DNA from: Sphingomonas mucosissima
GTDB lineage: Bacteria; Pseudomonadota; Alphaproteobacteria; Sphingomonadales; Sphingomonadaceae
DNA length: 64,000 nucleotides
Assembly: GCF_002197665.1 (NCBI RefSeq)
Contig: NZ_NBBJ01000002.1
Coordinates: 496,001 to 560,000, forward strand
Reading direction: 5' to 3'
Notes under the pieces: model-generated
Database searches by the model: none
Told to the model about the DNA's origin: nothing
The model's input: the letters and a program-made list of their open reading frames with translations, nothing else
Program-made: the position numbers and the translations under genes
Shown here: positions 55,890 through 64,000 of the stretch, piece after piece
Layout: each line of letters opens with the position of its first letter
How positions within the stretch are numbered: the first letter of the stretch is position 1

Positions 55890-57718
55890 ATACAGGGGCC
55901 GATAATCGGGACGCAAATGGGGAGGAAGACGATCGCACCGTCTATCACCCGCGCCTGCCGGACGAGTCGGAGGGCGAGCGTACCGTCTTCAACTCCCCGC
56001 GTGCTCCCGGCGCGCCGCCACCAGGCAGCGGCGGGATCAAGGCCGGCGACACGCTCAACCACATGTTCTCGGTACGCCGCTTCATTGCGCGCGGTGGGAT
56101 GGGCGAGGTGTTCGAAGGCACCAGCCTCGCCACCGACGAGCGCGTCGCGATCAAGGTGATGCTCCCCGCGCTGGCGGCGGACCCCAATGTGATCGCGTTG
56201 TTCCGTCGCGAGGCGCAGACGCTGACACGGCTGCACCATGAGGCGGTGGTGCACTATCGCGGCGCGGCGACTGATCCTGAGCTGGGCGTCTTCTACATCG
56301 TTACCGAATATATCGACGGAACGGCGCTGTCGGACCGACTTGGTACACTGCGGCCCGATCCCGCGGCGCTTACGGGCCTGCTCCGCCGGCTCGCCTCAGG
56401 GCTAGCAGCGGCGCACCGGCTCGGCGCGATCCACCGCGACGTGTCTCCGGATAATGTGCTGCTTGCCGGCGACGATCTGACGCGCGCGAAGCTGATCGAC
56501 TTCGGTATCGCCAAGGATCTCGACCCCGGCAGCAAGACGATTGTCGGCGACGGGTTTGCGGGCAAGCTGGGCTATGTCGCGCCCGAGCAGTTGGGCGATT
56601 ACGACCGCTCGCTGGGTCCATGGACCGACGTGTACAGCCTCGGGCTGGTGATACTGGCGGTGGCGCGCGGCGCCGATCTCGGGCTGGGCGGTACGCTGGT
56701 CGATGCGGTGGACAAGAGACGGGCGGGGTTCGACCTCTCCGCACTACCCGCCGCGCTGCGTCCCATCGTGGCGCGGATGGTGAAGGTCGATCCGGCCGAT
56801 CGCTTCCGCGACATGGAAGCGGTGCTTGCGGCGTTGCGCGACGTAGATGCGCTTTCGCCGCAGCCGCTGCCAGTGCGCTGGATCGCGGTCGGCGCAGTTG
56901 TGGCGGTGCTGCTCGTTGTTGTGGCCTTGTTCGCGTTGCGCCCGGGCGAGCAGCCCGCCACCAACGCTGCGCCGGCGTCCGATACGATGCAGCGCGCGCG
57001 TTCGGCGATCGACGCGGCGCTGCCCTCAGTCGGGTGCACGTGGCTGAGCATCACCAATATCGCCGAGCGCGCGGGCGGGATCGACGTGGCGCTGGCTGGC
57101 GTGGCAGGTAATCCAGCGCAGGCGCAGGGCGAGATCGCCGCGGCGCTGCGCGGCGCGGGCAGCGATGCACGTGCCATCGATTTCGCCGACGTATCGCTGA
57201 TCACCCCGGCTGGCTGCGCCGCGCTCGACGCGTTTCGCCAGATCCGGGCGACGGGCGCGAGCCGTCTGTCAGTGCCGCAGCGTCGCTTCGCAATGCGTCC
57301 GCAGCCGGCCGATTCGGCTTATGCCGGGCGGGTTGCCGCCAACGCTATCGTCGGCATCGCCATTGCCGATCCGTCGCTCGACTTCGCGCTGCTGGGCCTC
57401 GAGCCATCCGGCCGCATCGACATGGTGATTCCCAGCCGTGCCGCCTTCCTCGATCAGGTGCGCGCCTCACGCAACGGCGTGCCGATCACTGACCTCGGCC
57501 GCGACCGTTACCGCCTCCAGATCGATCTTGATCATGCCGGCTGGTCCGGGTTGCTGCTGGTAACCGGCAAGGGTCCGTTCGACACCGCCGCGCTCGCACC
57601 AGACTTGGGCGCCCGCGGCAGCGAGTGGCGAAATCGCATCGCAACGCTCGCGGGAGAACGCGGCTGGCGGACGGATATGGTGTGGTTTGAGTCAGTGCAG
57701 GCGGGGCGTGCGAACTGA
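55886..57718 (+). CDS. ppkA: Membrane Ser/Thr kinase PpkA
   Basis: 610 residues from ATG 55886, overlapping the pppA stop. An acidic N-terminal tail with TVYHPRLP and RTVFNSP sites could be self-phosphorylated and bound by FHA. The kinase domain spans ~50-320: FIARGGMGEVFEG, VAIKVML (Lys), HRDVSPDNVLL near 182 and LIDFGIAKD near 204. One membrane helix is at ~331-351. The periplasmic C-terminal domain (~352-610) has three Cys and no recognised family. PpkA senses a periplasmic cue and phosphorylates TagH to start T6SS assembly. It is the last gene of the arm. Confidence 0.94.
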   Translation: MNTGADNRDANGEEDDRTVYHPRLPDESEGERTVFNSPRAPGAPPPGSGGIKAGDTLNHMFSVRRFIARGGMGEVFEGTSLATDERVAIKVMLPALAADPNVIALFRREAQTLTRLHHEAVVHYRGAATDPELGVFYIVTEYIDGTALSDRLGTLRPDPAALTGLLRRLASGLAAAHRLGAIHRDVSPDNVLLAGDDLTRAKLIDFGIAKDLDPGSKTIVGDGFAGKLGYVAPEQLGDYDRSLGPWTDVYSLGLVILAVARGADLGLGGTLVDAVDKRRAGFDLSALPAALRPIVARMVKVDPADRFRDMEAVLAALRDVDALSPQPLPVRWIAVGAVVAVLLVVVALFALRPGEQPATNAAPASDTMQRARSAIDAALPSVGCTWLSITNIAERAGGIDVALAGVAGNPAQAQGEIAAALRGAGSDARAIDFADVSLITPAGCAALDAFRQIRATGASRLSVPQRRFAMRPQPADSAYAGRVAANAIVGIAIADPSLDFALLGLEPSGRIDMVIPSRAAFLDQVRASRNGVPITDLGRDRYRLQIDLDHAGWSGLLLVTGKGPFDTAALAPDLGARGSEWRNRIATLAGERGWRTDMVWFESVQAGRAN

Positions 57719-57946
57719 AGTTGCTGAATGATGGCCGCGGGAGGACGACGAACTTTGAGTTTGTTGAGCTACCATGATCAACGGCTTTGTCCGAATGGCC
57801 TACGCGAACACGAAACATCAAACCGCTTTTCGCCCGCCTAGGGCTAGAGTTGCGAGGCCTTGGCTCGGCAGCAGTTGCGGTTTGATCCGGCGGGCGTAAG
57901 AGCCGTAACCCGCCTTTGGCGATTATTCGGTTAGGGGAGGCACATC

Positions 57947-59254
57947 GTGGACAACTCCGGGGGTGCCGCTGCCCTTGGGCTGGACTTTGGCACCACCAAC
58001 ACGGTCGTGGCGCTCGCAGACGGGGTGGAGAACTCACGGCTCCTCGAGTTTGCGGGTGCGGACGCAACCGGCGCGGTGTTTCGCTCGGCCTTATGCTTCT
58101 GGGAGGAAGAAACCGGCTGGAACGGCGTGGCGCATGAGGCGGGGCCTTGGGCGACCGCCGAATACCTCCAATCGCCGCTCGACAGCCGCTTTGTTCAATC
58201 GTTCAAAACGGTGGCGGCGAGCCCGCTCTTCGACAGGGCGATGATTTTCAACCGGCCGCTCCGGTTCGAGGACCTGGGAAGGCTGTTCCTCCAGAAACTG
58301 GTCGCCCATGCGGGGGGACAGCTGGACCGCCGGCCTGCCCGCGTGGTCGTGGGGCGCCCGGTCGAGTATGCGGGTGCCCGCGCTGACCCGGCGCTCGCCC
58401 GCCAGCGCTACGATCTGATGTTTCGCGCGTTCGGCGCAGAGATCGTCTATGTTCACGAGCCGCTGGGCGCGGCGTTCAGCTATGCCGCCCGGCTTACCGA
58501 GCCCGCCACGATCCTGGTGGCTGATTTCGGCGGCGGCACGACCGACTTCTCGCTCGTGCACGTCGGGGAGCCCGGAGTCTCCCGGCGCTGCGTGCCGCTG
58601 GCATCGTCGGGCGTCGGCATCGCCGGCGATCGGTTCGACCGGCGCATCGTGGAGCGGCTCGTCCTGCCGCTGCTCGGCCGGGGCGGGCAATATCGCTCGA
58701 TGGGTAAGGTGCTGGACATACCCGGCGGCTACTTCGCCGAGTTCGCGGACTGGTCACGTCTTGCCATGATGCGCAACCGGCGGACGCTGGAAGAACTGCG
58801 CCGGCTTCAGCGCTATGCGATCGAGCCCGAGCCTATCGGCCGCATGATTGCGCTGATCGAGCATGAGCAGGGCTTTCCGCTCTACGACGCGGTGGGACGG
58901 CTCAAGCGCGAATTGTCGAGTGCCGAGCATGCGGAGTTCCGGTTCATGGGCGAGGGCGTCCACATCGCCGCCGAGGTGCGCCGGGCCGACTTCGAGGAAT
59001 GGATTGCAGAAGATCTTCAGCGGATCGAGGCCGCCCTGGATGTCGCGCTCGCCCGCGGGAGTGTTGCAGAACATGACATCGACCGCGTGTTCCTGACCGG
59101 CGGATCCTCGTTGATCCCCTCTGTCCGTGCCATGTTCGAGCGGCGGTTCGGGCTCGACCGGATCGCTACTGGCGGCGAGCTGACCTCCATCGCGCATGGG
59201 CTCGCCCTCATCGGCGGGCAGGAGAACCCCGCAGAATGGGCGGCTCAGCCATAG
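57947..59254 (+). CDS. Hsp70 family protein (YegD-like)
   Basis: 435 residues from GTG 57947 behind AGGGGAGG. The actin-like ATPase fold is clear: phosphate-1 loop GLDFGTTNTVVAL at ~10-22, phosphate-2 LVADFGGGTTDFSLV near 187-201, and the adenosine motif VFLTGGSSLIPSVRAMF near 382. The length stops after the nucleotide-binding domain, so there is no substrate-binding domain, as in E. coli YegD. Its cellular role is unsettled. It lies 228 bases after ppkA and probably has its own promoter. Confidence 0.9.
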   Translation: MDNSGGAAALGLDFGTTNTVVALADGVENSRLLEFAGADATGAVFRSALCFWEEETGWNGVAHEAGPWATAEYLQSPLDSRFVQSFKTVAASPLFDRAMIFNRPLRFEDLGRLFLQKLVAHAGGQLDRRPARVVVGRPVEYAGARADPALARQRYDLMFRAFGAEIVYVHEPLGAAFSYAARLTEPATILVADFGGGTTDFSLVHVGEPGVSRRCVPLASSGVGIAGDRFDRRIVERLVLPLLGRGGQYRSMGKVLDIPGGYFAEFADWSRLAMMRNRRTLEELRRLQRYAIEPEPIGRMIALIEHEQGFPLYDAVGRLKRELSSAEHAEFRFMGEGVHIAAEVRRADFEEWIAEDLQRIEAALDVALARGSVAEHDIDRVFLTGGSSLIPSVRAMFERRFGLDRIATGGELTSIAHGLALIGGQENPAEWAAQP

Positions 59255-59361
59255 CAACTGGGCCTGCCGATGATGAACGAGCGACCGCTTCGGTAACCCA
59301 GTGCCACGCCACACCCGATAGCGGCCGTTGAACGCCGATCGGTTTCAGATAGGCTCGCGCA

Positions 59362-59784
59362 ATGACGCTGCGCATCTCGATACCCGACGAGCCATCCGCG
59401 GCGCACCGAGAGGCGGTTCTCGCTCCGCTGCGCGCCTATAATCAAAGCCAAGCGAGCGATCCGCGCATCCAGCCCGTGGTCGTGTTGTTGACCGACAAAG
59501 GCGGCGCGCACGTCGGCGGCCTGTGGGGCAGATGCGCTTTTGACTGGCTCTTCGTGGAGCTGCTTGCGGTGACCGAGGAACACCGCGGTGCAAACCACGG
59601 AAGGGCGCTCTTGGAGCAAGCCGAGAGCATCGCCCGTGCCAACGGTTGTATCGGCGTCTGGCTCGACACCTTCGAGTTCCAAGCGCGCGGCTTCTATGAA
59701 AAGCTGGGCTATGAGGTCTTCGGCACGCTCGACGACCATCCCGTCGGGCAGAAGCGATTCTTCCTGCGCAAACGGTTCTCGTAA
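59362..59784 (+). CDS. GNAT family N-acetyltransferase
   Basis: A 140-residue compact GNAT protein. FDWLFVELLAVTEEHRGANHGRALLEQAE holds the V/L-strand and the acetyl-CoA loop (here HRGANHGRALL in place of Q/RxxGxG/A). GFYEKLGYEVFG near 110 is the usual C-terminal motif. The substrate is unknown. It is a single gene after the Hsp70 gene. Confidence 0.88.
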   Translation: MTLRISIPDEPSAAHREAVLAPLRAYNQSQASDPRIQPVVVLLTDKGGAHVGGLWGRCAFDWLFVELLAVTEEHRGANHGRALLEQAESIARANGCIGVWLDTFEFQARGFYEKLGYEVFGTLDDHPVGQKRFFLRKRFS

Positions 59785-59968
59785 CGGCTGCTTTCCCGTC
59801 AGCCGCGCTTCGAAGTGGACAGATTCTCGTCCACTCAGTCGCCGCTGCATGCTCCAGAGCGAACGGCCGACATCACGGCACGGCGCCGTGCTTGGATGAG
59901 CAATTGTCCGGTGCCGAAGAGACCTTGGCGCCGCCCTGAAACCGGCAACCCGGTCCCCGGGGGAAGTG

Positions 59969-60169
59969 TCAGCTATCCCGTTCGGCGCGCTTGCGATCGG
60001 CTTTGCGGGCGCGGCTGACAGCGGCCGCATGCTCGCGCGCACGCTTTTCCGAGGGCTTCTCATAATGCCGGCGAAGCTTCATTTCGCGGTAAACGCCCTC
60101 ACGCTGCAGCTTCTTCTTCAGCGCGCGGAGTGCCTGGTCGACGTTGTTGTCACGAACAATGATTTGCAT
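59969..60169 (-). CDS. rpsU: 30S ribosomal protein S21
   Basis: 66 residues from ATG 60169 ([20 protein letters not shown]); a longer in-frame start at 60214 adds an unlikely leader. [26 protein letters not shown] is diagnostic. The basic C-terminal tail ([15 protein letters not shown]) is typical of alphaproteobacterial S21. It is a small-subunit protein that helps base-pairing of the anti-Shine-Dalgarno with mRNA. Monocistronic as far as can be seen. Confidence 0.96.
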   Translation of the reverse strand: MQIIVRDNNVDQALRALKKKLQREGVYREMKLRRHYEKPSEKRAREHAAAVSRARKADRKRAERDS

Positions 60170-60377
60170 CTTCTCTCGGCTTTCCACGCTTTCAATGCGG
60201 CAGGAGGCGCTCACCTCCGTGAGGAATCAAGCAGGCGCCCGCGCCTGTCTGGCGGTAAGCCGCTGTTTCACACCTTTTCGCAACCACTAATTGTCCGTCC
60301 CATTGAACGACGGAACAAAAATCCATGGTCGTACGGGGTTGGTGCTCGCTCGGGTTCAGCCGAGCGAGCAACGTCCC

Positions 60378-60881
60378 TCAGGCGTCTTCTGCCTGCAGAT
60401 TGACCGACGTTTCGGCGAGCTTGGTCATATACTCGTCGCCGCCGTAGATCTCCTTGGTGGCCTGGTTCAGCTTCTTGCTGTCGTCCTTCAAGGAAAGAGC
60501 CTCGGCGTAGGCCGCGGCCGTGCCGAAGCCGGCGATGCCGTAATGGGTCATCCGCTGGTATTGCGCGATGATCAGAACGTCGAGGAGCGGGCCCTTCTTG
60601 GGTCCTTCCTCAAGCACGTGCTTGGTGGCTTCGGCCACCAGACCCTCCATGCCCTTGCAATGCTCCTTGGAGACCTTCTCGTCCTGCCCGGCGATCAGCT
60701 CTTTCACGACATCGGTGTGCTTGGCGATGCCCTCGAGAGACTTGCCCAGCATTTCCTTCAGCGCCGGATCGCTTGCCTTGCCGGCGATTTTCTTGAGCAC
60801 CTTCTGCATCTGGTCGTTGGCCGACCACAGGTCCTTCAACTCGTCCGTGTAGATTTCCTGGAGATCCTCGGGAGTCGACAT
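60378..60881 (-). CDS. DUF892 ferritin-like protein (YciE/YciF family)
   Basis: 167 residues from ATG 60881 (MSTPEDLQEIYTDELKDLW). DUF892 motifs are LQEIYTDELKDLWSANDQM near the start with the metal-ligand Glu/Asp, LEGIAKHTDVVKEL, and AQYQRMTHYGIAGFGTAAAYA. It is a four-helix ferritin-like fold, usually induced by osmotic or general stress. It is preceded by about 330 bases without a supported gene. Upstream in-frame starts (to 61067) are not supported. Confidence 0.92.
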   Translation of the reverse strand: MSTPEDLQEIYTDELKDLWSANDQMQKVLKKIAGKASDPALKEMLGKSLEGIAKHTDVVKELIAGQDEKVSKEHCKGMEGLVAEATKHVLEEGPKKGPLLDVLIIAQYQRMTHYGIAGFGTAAAYAEALSLKDDSKKLNQATKEIYGGDEYMTKLAETSVNLQAEDA

Positions 60882-61212
60882 GCGCAATCCTTCCAATGCT
60901 GAGACCAGCCGCTTCGCCGGCGCGTGCCAGCTGGTGATGGTCGCTGCAGGAACGTGCGTTGACGCCATCCGGGCCCGTCGCGAGCGCAAGATCGCTCCGA
61001 TTTGGGGTTCGGATAAAGCGATGCGCCGCCTCGCGGCATGGCCGGAGGGGCGAGTCGCGCGGCGCAATGGCCTCTACGGCAAGTGTGCCTTGCAACAGCG
61101 GTAGCAGATCGCAGCAGGCAACGTGCTGGACGACTCTGGCGCGTGATCCGTGAGGCGCATCGTTCGGCGCGATGATCGCTGCTCCGAGCGACGTGGCCGA
61201 TTTCGGCGTTTG
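60882..61212. other. Intergenic, nothing recognised
   Basis: Some 330 bases lie between the DUF892 and PhnA-domain genes. Overlapping short frames are present on both strands with no domain signal, and no clear hairpin terminator or promoter was picked out. Confidence 0.5.
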
Positions 61213-61515
61213 TCAGCGTTTGCGGACGAACTCGGCGCGGAGCACGAGGCCTTTGATCCCTTCGTAGCGGCAGTCGATCTCCTGCGGGTCGCCCGTCAAC
61301 CGGATCGACTTGATAAGCGTGCCGCGCTTCAGCGTCTGCCCGGCGCCTTTTACGTCGAGATCCTTGATGAGCGTGACCTGATCGCCGTCGGCGAGCAGAT
61401 TGCCGACCGCATCGCGTACCTCGACTTGCCCGGCGAGCTCACGCTTGGCGAACAACTCGGCTGCCGAAACCCACTCACCGGTATCTTCGTCATAGACATA
61501 ATCGTCGTCGGACAT
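61213..61515 (-). CDS. PhnA-domain (zinc-ribbon-less) protein
   Basis: A 100-residue PhnA/YjdM C-terminal domain protein. VRDAVGNLLADGDQVTLIKDLDVKG and LKRGTLIKSIRLTGDPQEIDC, then LVLRAEFVRK, match the family. The N-terminal zinc ribbon found in longer PhnA proteins is absent, replaced by an acidic MSDDDYVYDEDTGEWVSA lead. Despite the historic name, a link to phosphonate use is not supported by context. Single gene. Confidence 0.88.
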   Translation of the reverse strand: MSDDDYVYDEDTGEWVSAAELFAKRELAGQVEVRDAVGNLLADGDQVTLIKDLDVKGAGQTLKRGTLIKSIRLTGDPQEIDCRYEGIKGLVLRAEFVRKR

Positions 61516-61841
61516 GCTGCTTCCTGCTTTGCCTCGGGGATGCCGCTCTTACCTCGTGAGCCACCACGCCGTCACGTCTGCTTGGCCCGATCGCAGACCC
61601 TTGACGGACCTGTGAACCTCCGCGACTGGATCTTCGTCTCGTAACACGATCGTCGCTGAGGGCTGCTAGGCGTCCACCAGCGGCTAAGTTGTTGAACCGA
61701 CCGGTAACATGAGCCGAGCCGAAGCATCTTAATGGGCACACTGATCGTTACCTTCTTCTCCATCAGCGTCATGGCGACAATGGCACGGCGGGTTCCACCC
61801 TACGCGCACGCGCTTTGACGAAGTCAGGTCCAGTTCGAATC
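61516..61841. other. Intergenic, divergent promoter region
   Basis: Some 325 bases separate the divergent PhnA-domain and desaturase genes and must hold both promoters. No convincing -35/-10 pair, operator palindrome or RNA gene was identified. Confidence 0.4.
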
Positions 61842-62921
61842 ATGTCATCGAATGCCGCGAAGTCATCAGGAACAAGTCGCATCCCCGGGAGCGAGCCGCG
61901 CGACCTCCGGGAGATCGCACGTCATCTCGCCACTTTTCGTCAGCCGAGCAATGTGCGCGGTTTCATTGAGCTCGCGGTAAGTGCCGCCCCGCTGGCACTG
62001 CTCTGGTTTCTGATGTGGCTCTCGCTGGACGTGCATTACGCGATCACGCTGCTCCTGGCGCTTCCCGCGGCCGGCTTTCTCCTGCGCTTGTTCTTGATTC
62101 AGCACGATTGCGGGCACGGCGCCTTTTTCAAAGGCCGCCGCGCAAACGACTGGGTAGGGCGCTGCATCGGTGTGCTGACGCTAAGCCCTTATGACCTTTG
62201 GCGCCGAGGGCACGCGGCGCACCATGCTGGCACGGGCAACCTCGACCGGCGCGGCACGGGCGATGTCGATACACTCACTGTGCGTGAGTTTAGAGAACTT
62301 AGCTTTTGGGGCCGTCTCCGCTACCGCCTGTATCGCAATCCCGCCGTAATGTTCGGGCTTGGCCCCGCGTGGCTATTCTTCCTGCGGTACCGACTCCCGC
62401 TCGGTCACATGCGTGAGGGGCGGGGGCCATGGCTTAGTGCCATGGGAACGAACTGCGCGATCGCGGTGATCTCCGCAGGTCTGATCGCGCTGGTTGGCTG
62501 GCGAGCTTTCTTGCTGATCCAACTACCGATTATCTTGATAGCAAGCTCCGCGGGCGTATGGCTGTTCTACGTGCAGCATCAGTTCGAGCAGACGCACTGG
62601 AGCAAAGGTAAGGATTGGGCCTTTCACGAAGCCGCGCTACTCGGAAGCTCGCACTACGTACTGCCCGGCGTGCTACGCTGGTTCACCGCAAATATTGGCA
62701 TGCATCACATCCACCACCTGTGCAGCAACATCCCCTTCTACCGCCTTCCTGCAGCGCTTGATGCCCGACCCGAGCTTGCAGAGATCAACCGCTTGACGTT
62801 CCGCCAAAGCTTGCGGTCGATCAGGCTCGTCTTGTGGGATGAAGCGGCCGGTCGTTTGGTGTCGTTCCGCGATGCGCGTGTTCGAATGGAGTCGGCCGCA
62901 ACAAGCCGCCGAGCGAGCTAG
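61842..62921 (+). CDS. Fatty acid desaturase
   Basis: 359 residues from ATG 61842 (MSSNAAKSSGTSRIPG); a TTG nine codons earlier is possible. The three histidine boxes of membrane-bound di-iron desaturases are present: HDCGH at 88-92, HAAHH at 124-128 and HHIHH at 288-292. Pairs of hydrophobic helices lie before box 1 and between boxes 2 and 3. The order and spacing fit acyl-lipid delta-type desaturases that introduce double bonds into membrane lipids. Regioselectivity cannot be read from sequence. Last protein gene of the window. Confidence 0.92.
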   Translation: MSSNAAKSSGTSRIPGSEPRDLREIARHLATFRQPSNVRGFIELAVSAAPLALLWFLMWLSLDVHYAITLLLALPAAGFLLRLFLIQHDCGHGAFFKGRRANDWVGRCIGVLTLSPYDLWRRGHAAHHAGTGNLDRRGTGDVDTLTVREFRELSFWGRLRYRLYRNPAVMFGLGPAWLFFLRYRLPLGHMREGRGPWLSAMGTNCAIAVISAGLIALVGWRAFLLIQLPIILIASSAGVWLFYVQHQFEQTHWSKGKDWAFHEAALLGSSHYVLPGVLRWFTANIGMHHIHHLCSNIPFYRLPAALDARPELAEINRLTFRQSLRSIRLVLWDEAAGRLVSFRDARVRMESAATSRRAS

Positions 62922-63780
62922 CCCGCTTCTCCAGCGTGCAATGTTGCCTTGGTTACCGACGGCATTCTGATCACTAGCCATCCCCTCGCGTCCTTGTCGG
63001 CGTGTGGCGGATCGAGCCTAAGCCGGCGAGCGACGGCAAGGGTGGCACGATCAGTACGATCTCGTCTGGTGCAACTCAGGACGCACAGAGTGCTGATTGG
63101 CGTCGGCAACTCGGCCGTGAACGGCATGATAGCGCGACGGCATGCGACCTGATGGACCGGGGCGTCCGCATGAATGGTTTGCGCGGCATCTCCGGTACGC
63201 TGGAGTGGTATCGCAGTCCCCCGCGCCCCTCGAATGTACCATGTAGTATAATCCCTACGTTTTGATCATAATGGCACATCGGTACATACCTTCTCTGCGC
63301 TTCGCGCGATTGAGAGGATGGCTTGGTGCAGGACCACTATTCAGCAAGCGCGCGCGCAACCCGCGTCACGACGGGTACCGGCCTTCATCCCGGTTTCGCT
63401 GGAGCGCTCGCTCTCGTCGCCCTGTTCTGGATCAGTGTTGCGCTGCAATTGCTCTCTCTGATGAGCTGGATCTAGCGGCACGGGATCCTACGGGGACTGA
63501 CTCCTTTCTTGGGGCGCGAGGACCAATAGTGGTCCGGCACGTTGTCTGACCGATGTGCGAAATGCAACGGGAAGGCGGCCGGGCACCAAACGTCAACTGT
63601 GACAGCTTCGCCGGCCTTACAGCCACGTTGGTCCGCAAGGGCGCTGAGCCGTTCTAGTCGACCATGCCCACCCTCGCGACCAACTGATCAAGTAGGCTTC
63701 TAAAAGAGTGCTTCTGCTGGTGAAGTACTCGGCCGGGCGGTCTGATTCGCTACATGTGTGTGACGAGTGGGCAAGGCGGG
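62922..63780. other. Gene-poor region upstream of the rRNA leader
   Basis: Some 860 bases without a supported coding region. Short frames up to 95 codons lack domains and ribosome sites. A TATAAT at 63247-63252 has no matching -35 at 17 bases. This is a normal upstream spacer for an rRNA operon. Confidence 0.5.
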
Positions 63781-63835
63781 ATTGGCGGGAAAGCGTAGTT
63801 TTTTGGGGTGTGTGTAAGAAAGTTGCAAAAAGTGT

Positions 63836-63864
63836 TTGACGGTTGGGTGAGTGTTCCCTAGATG
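63836..63864 (+). promoter_or_regulatory. Probable rRNA operon promoter
   Basis: TTGACG (63836-63841), exactly 17 bases, then TAGATG (63859-63864). An A/T-rich stretch with T6 and A5 runs (63797-63830) lies immediately upstream like an UP element. It points to the right edge. Confidence 0.65.
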
Positions 63865-63969
63865 GGTTTCACCGCAGCGGTGGCCTGGACGGGCTGCTGG
63901 AGTGGTTAGCGAAAACAAGGCGCCATGGTCGCCCCGGTAAGATGGGGTAGGTCGAGGCGTCGGTTTTTG

Positions 63970-63984
63970 TCGCTCTTTGACATT
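63970..63984 (+). promoter_or_regulatory. boxA-like antitermination site of an rRNA leader
   Basis: TCGCTCTTTGACATT resembles the boxA core (TGCTCTTTAACA) found in the leader about 100-200 bases before 16S rRNA. It implies that an rrn operon begins just beyond the window. Confidence 0.6.
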
Positions 63985-64000
63985 GTTGGTTTAGATGAAG

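Noticed and set aside
63247..63252. TATAAT box as a promoter in the gene-poor right end
   Set aside because: No -35 element at acceptable spacing and no gene downstream before the rRNA leader.

Overview
The window is GC-rich DNA, almost certainly chromosomal, from an alphaproteobacterium. The gene order (rplU-rpmA, a GNAT gene and a TetR gene before obgE), hspQ, a short rpsU and general codon use point to the order Sphingomonadales (Sphingomonas-like). This placement is an inference from gene content; no 16S sequence is inside the window.

Left flank (1-9.3 kb) is mostly housekeeping. It holds the end of a two-domain glycosyltransferase, a sulfotransferase-like protein, the GTPase ychF, a 2OG-Fe(II) oxygenase-like gene, obgE, a TetR regulator, a GNAT acetyltransferase, rpmA and rplU with a clear promoter, hspQ and a tRNA-Ser(CGA).

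The centre (about 9.3-57.7 kb) is a type VI secretion system (T6SS) locus. The minus-strand arm reads vgrG - tagH(fha) - PAAR - DUF4123/Rhs polymorphic toxin - putative immunity gene, followed by a decayed copy of the toxin-tip/immunity junction. The plus-strand arm reads OmpA-like protein - tssA - tssB - tssC - hcp - tagJ - tssE - tssF - tssG - muramidase effector with lipoprotein - tssH(clpV) - small membrane protein - amidase-like effector with lipoprotein. A second plus-strand arm, 48.5-57.7 kb, reads tssK - tssL - tssM - tagF - pppA - ppkA, joined by start/stop overlaps. All core tss genes except tssJ are present, and the kinase/phosphatase/FHA/TagF set for post-translational control is complete.

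Between the two plus-strand arms (32.7-47.1 kb) lies a block that is not T6SS. It contains a two-partner-secretion pore (TpsB), a 2908-residue repetitive exoprotein (TpsA), a 1032-residue lipoprotein with TPR-like and caspase-like CHAT domains, and a CPBP membrane protease. The junctions are tight, so the four look co-transcribed. A convergent M23 endopeptidase gene closes the block. This predicted surface-protein/exported-CHAT module, enclosed by a T6SS, is the most unusual part of the window.

Right flank (57.9-64 kb) has a YegD-like Hsp70, a GNAT gene, rpsU, a DUF892 ferritin-like gene, a PhnA-domain gene and a fatty acid desaturase. The last kilobase carries no convincing gene, but it ends in a strong promoter and a boxA-like leader expected just upstream of an rRNA operon. 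No insertion sequences, CRISPR arrays, integrases or replication origins were seen.
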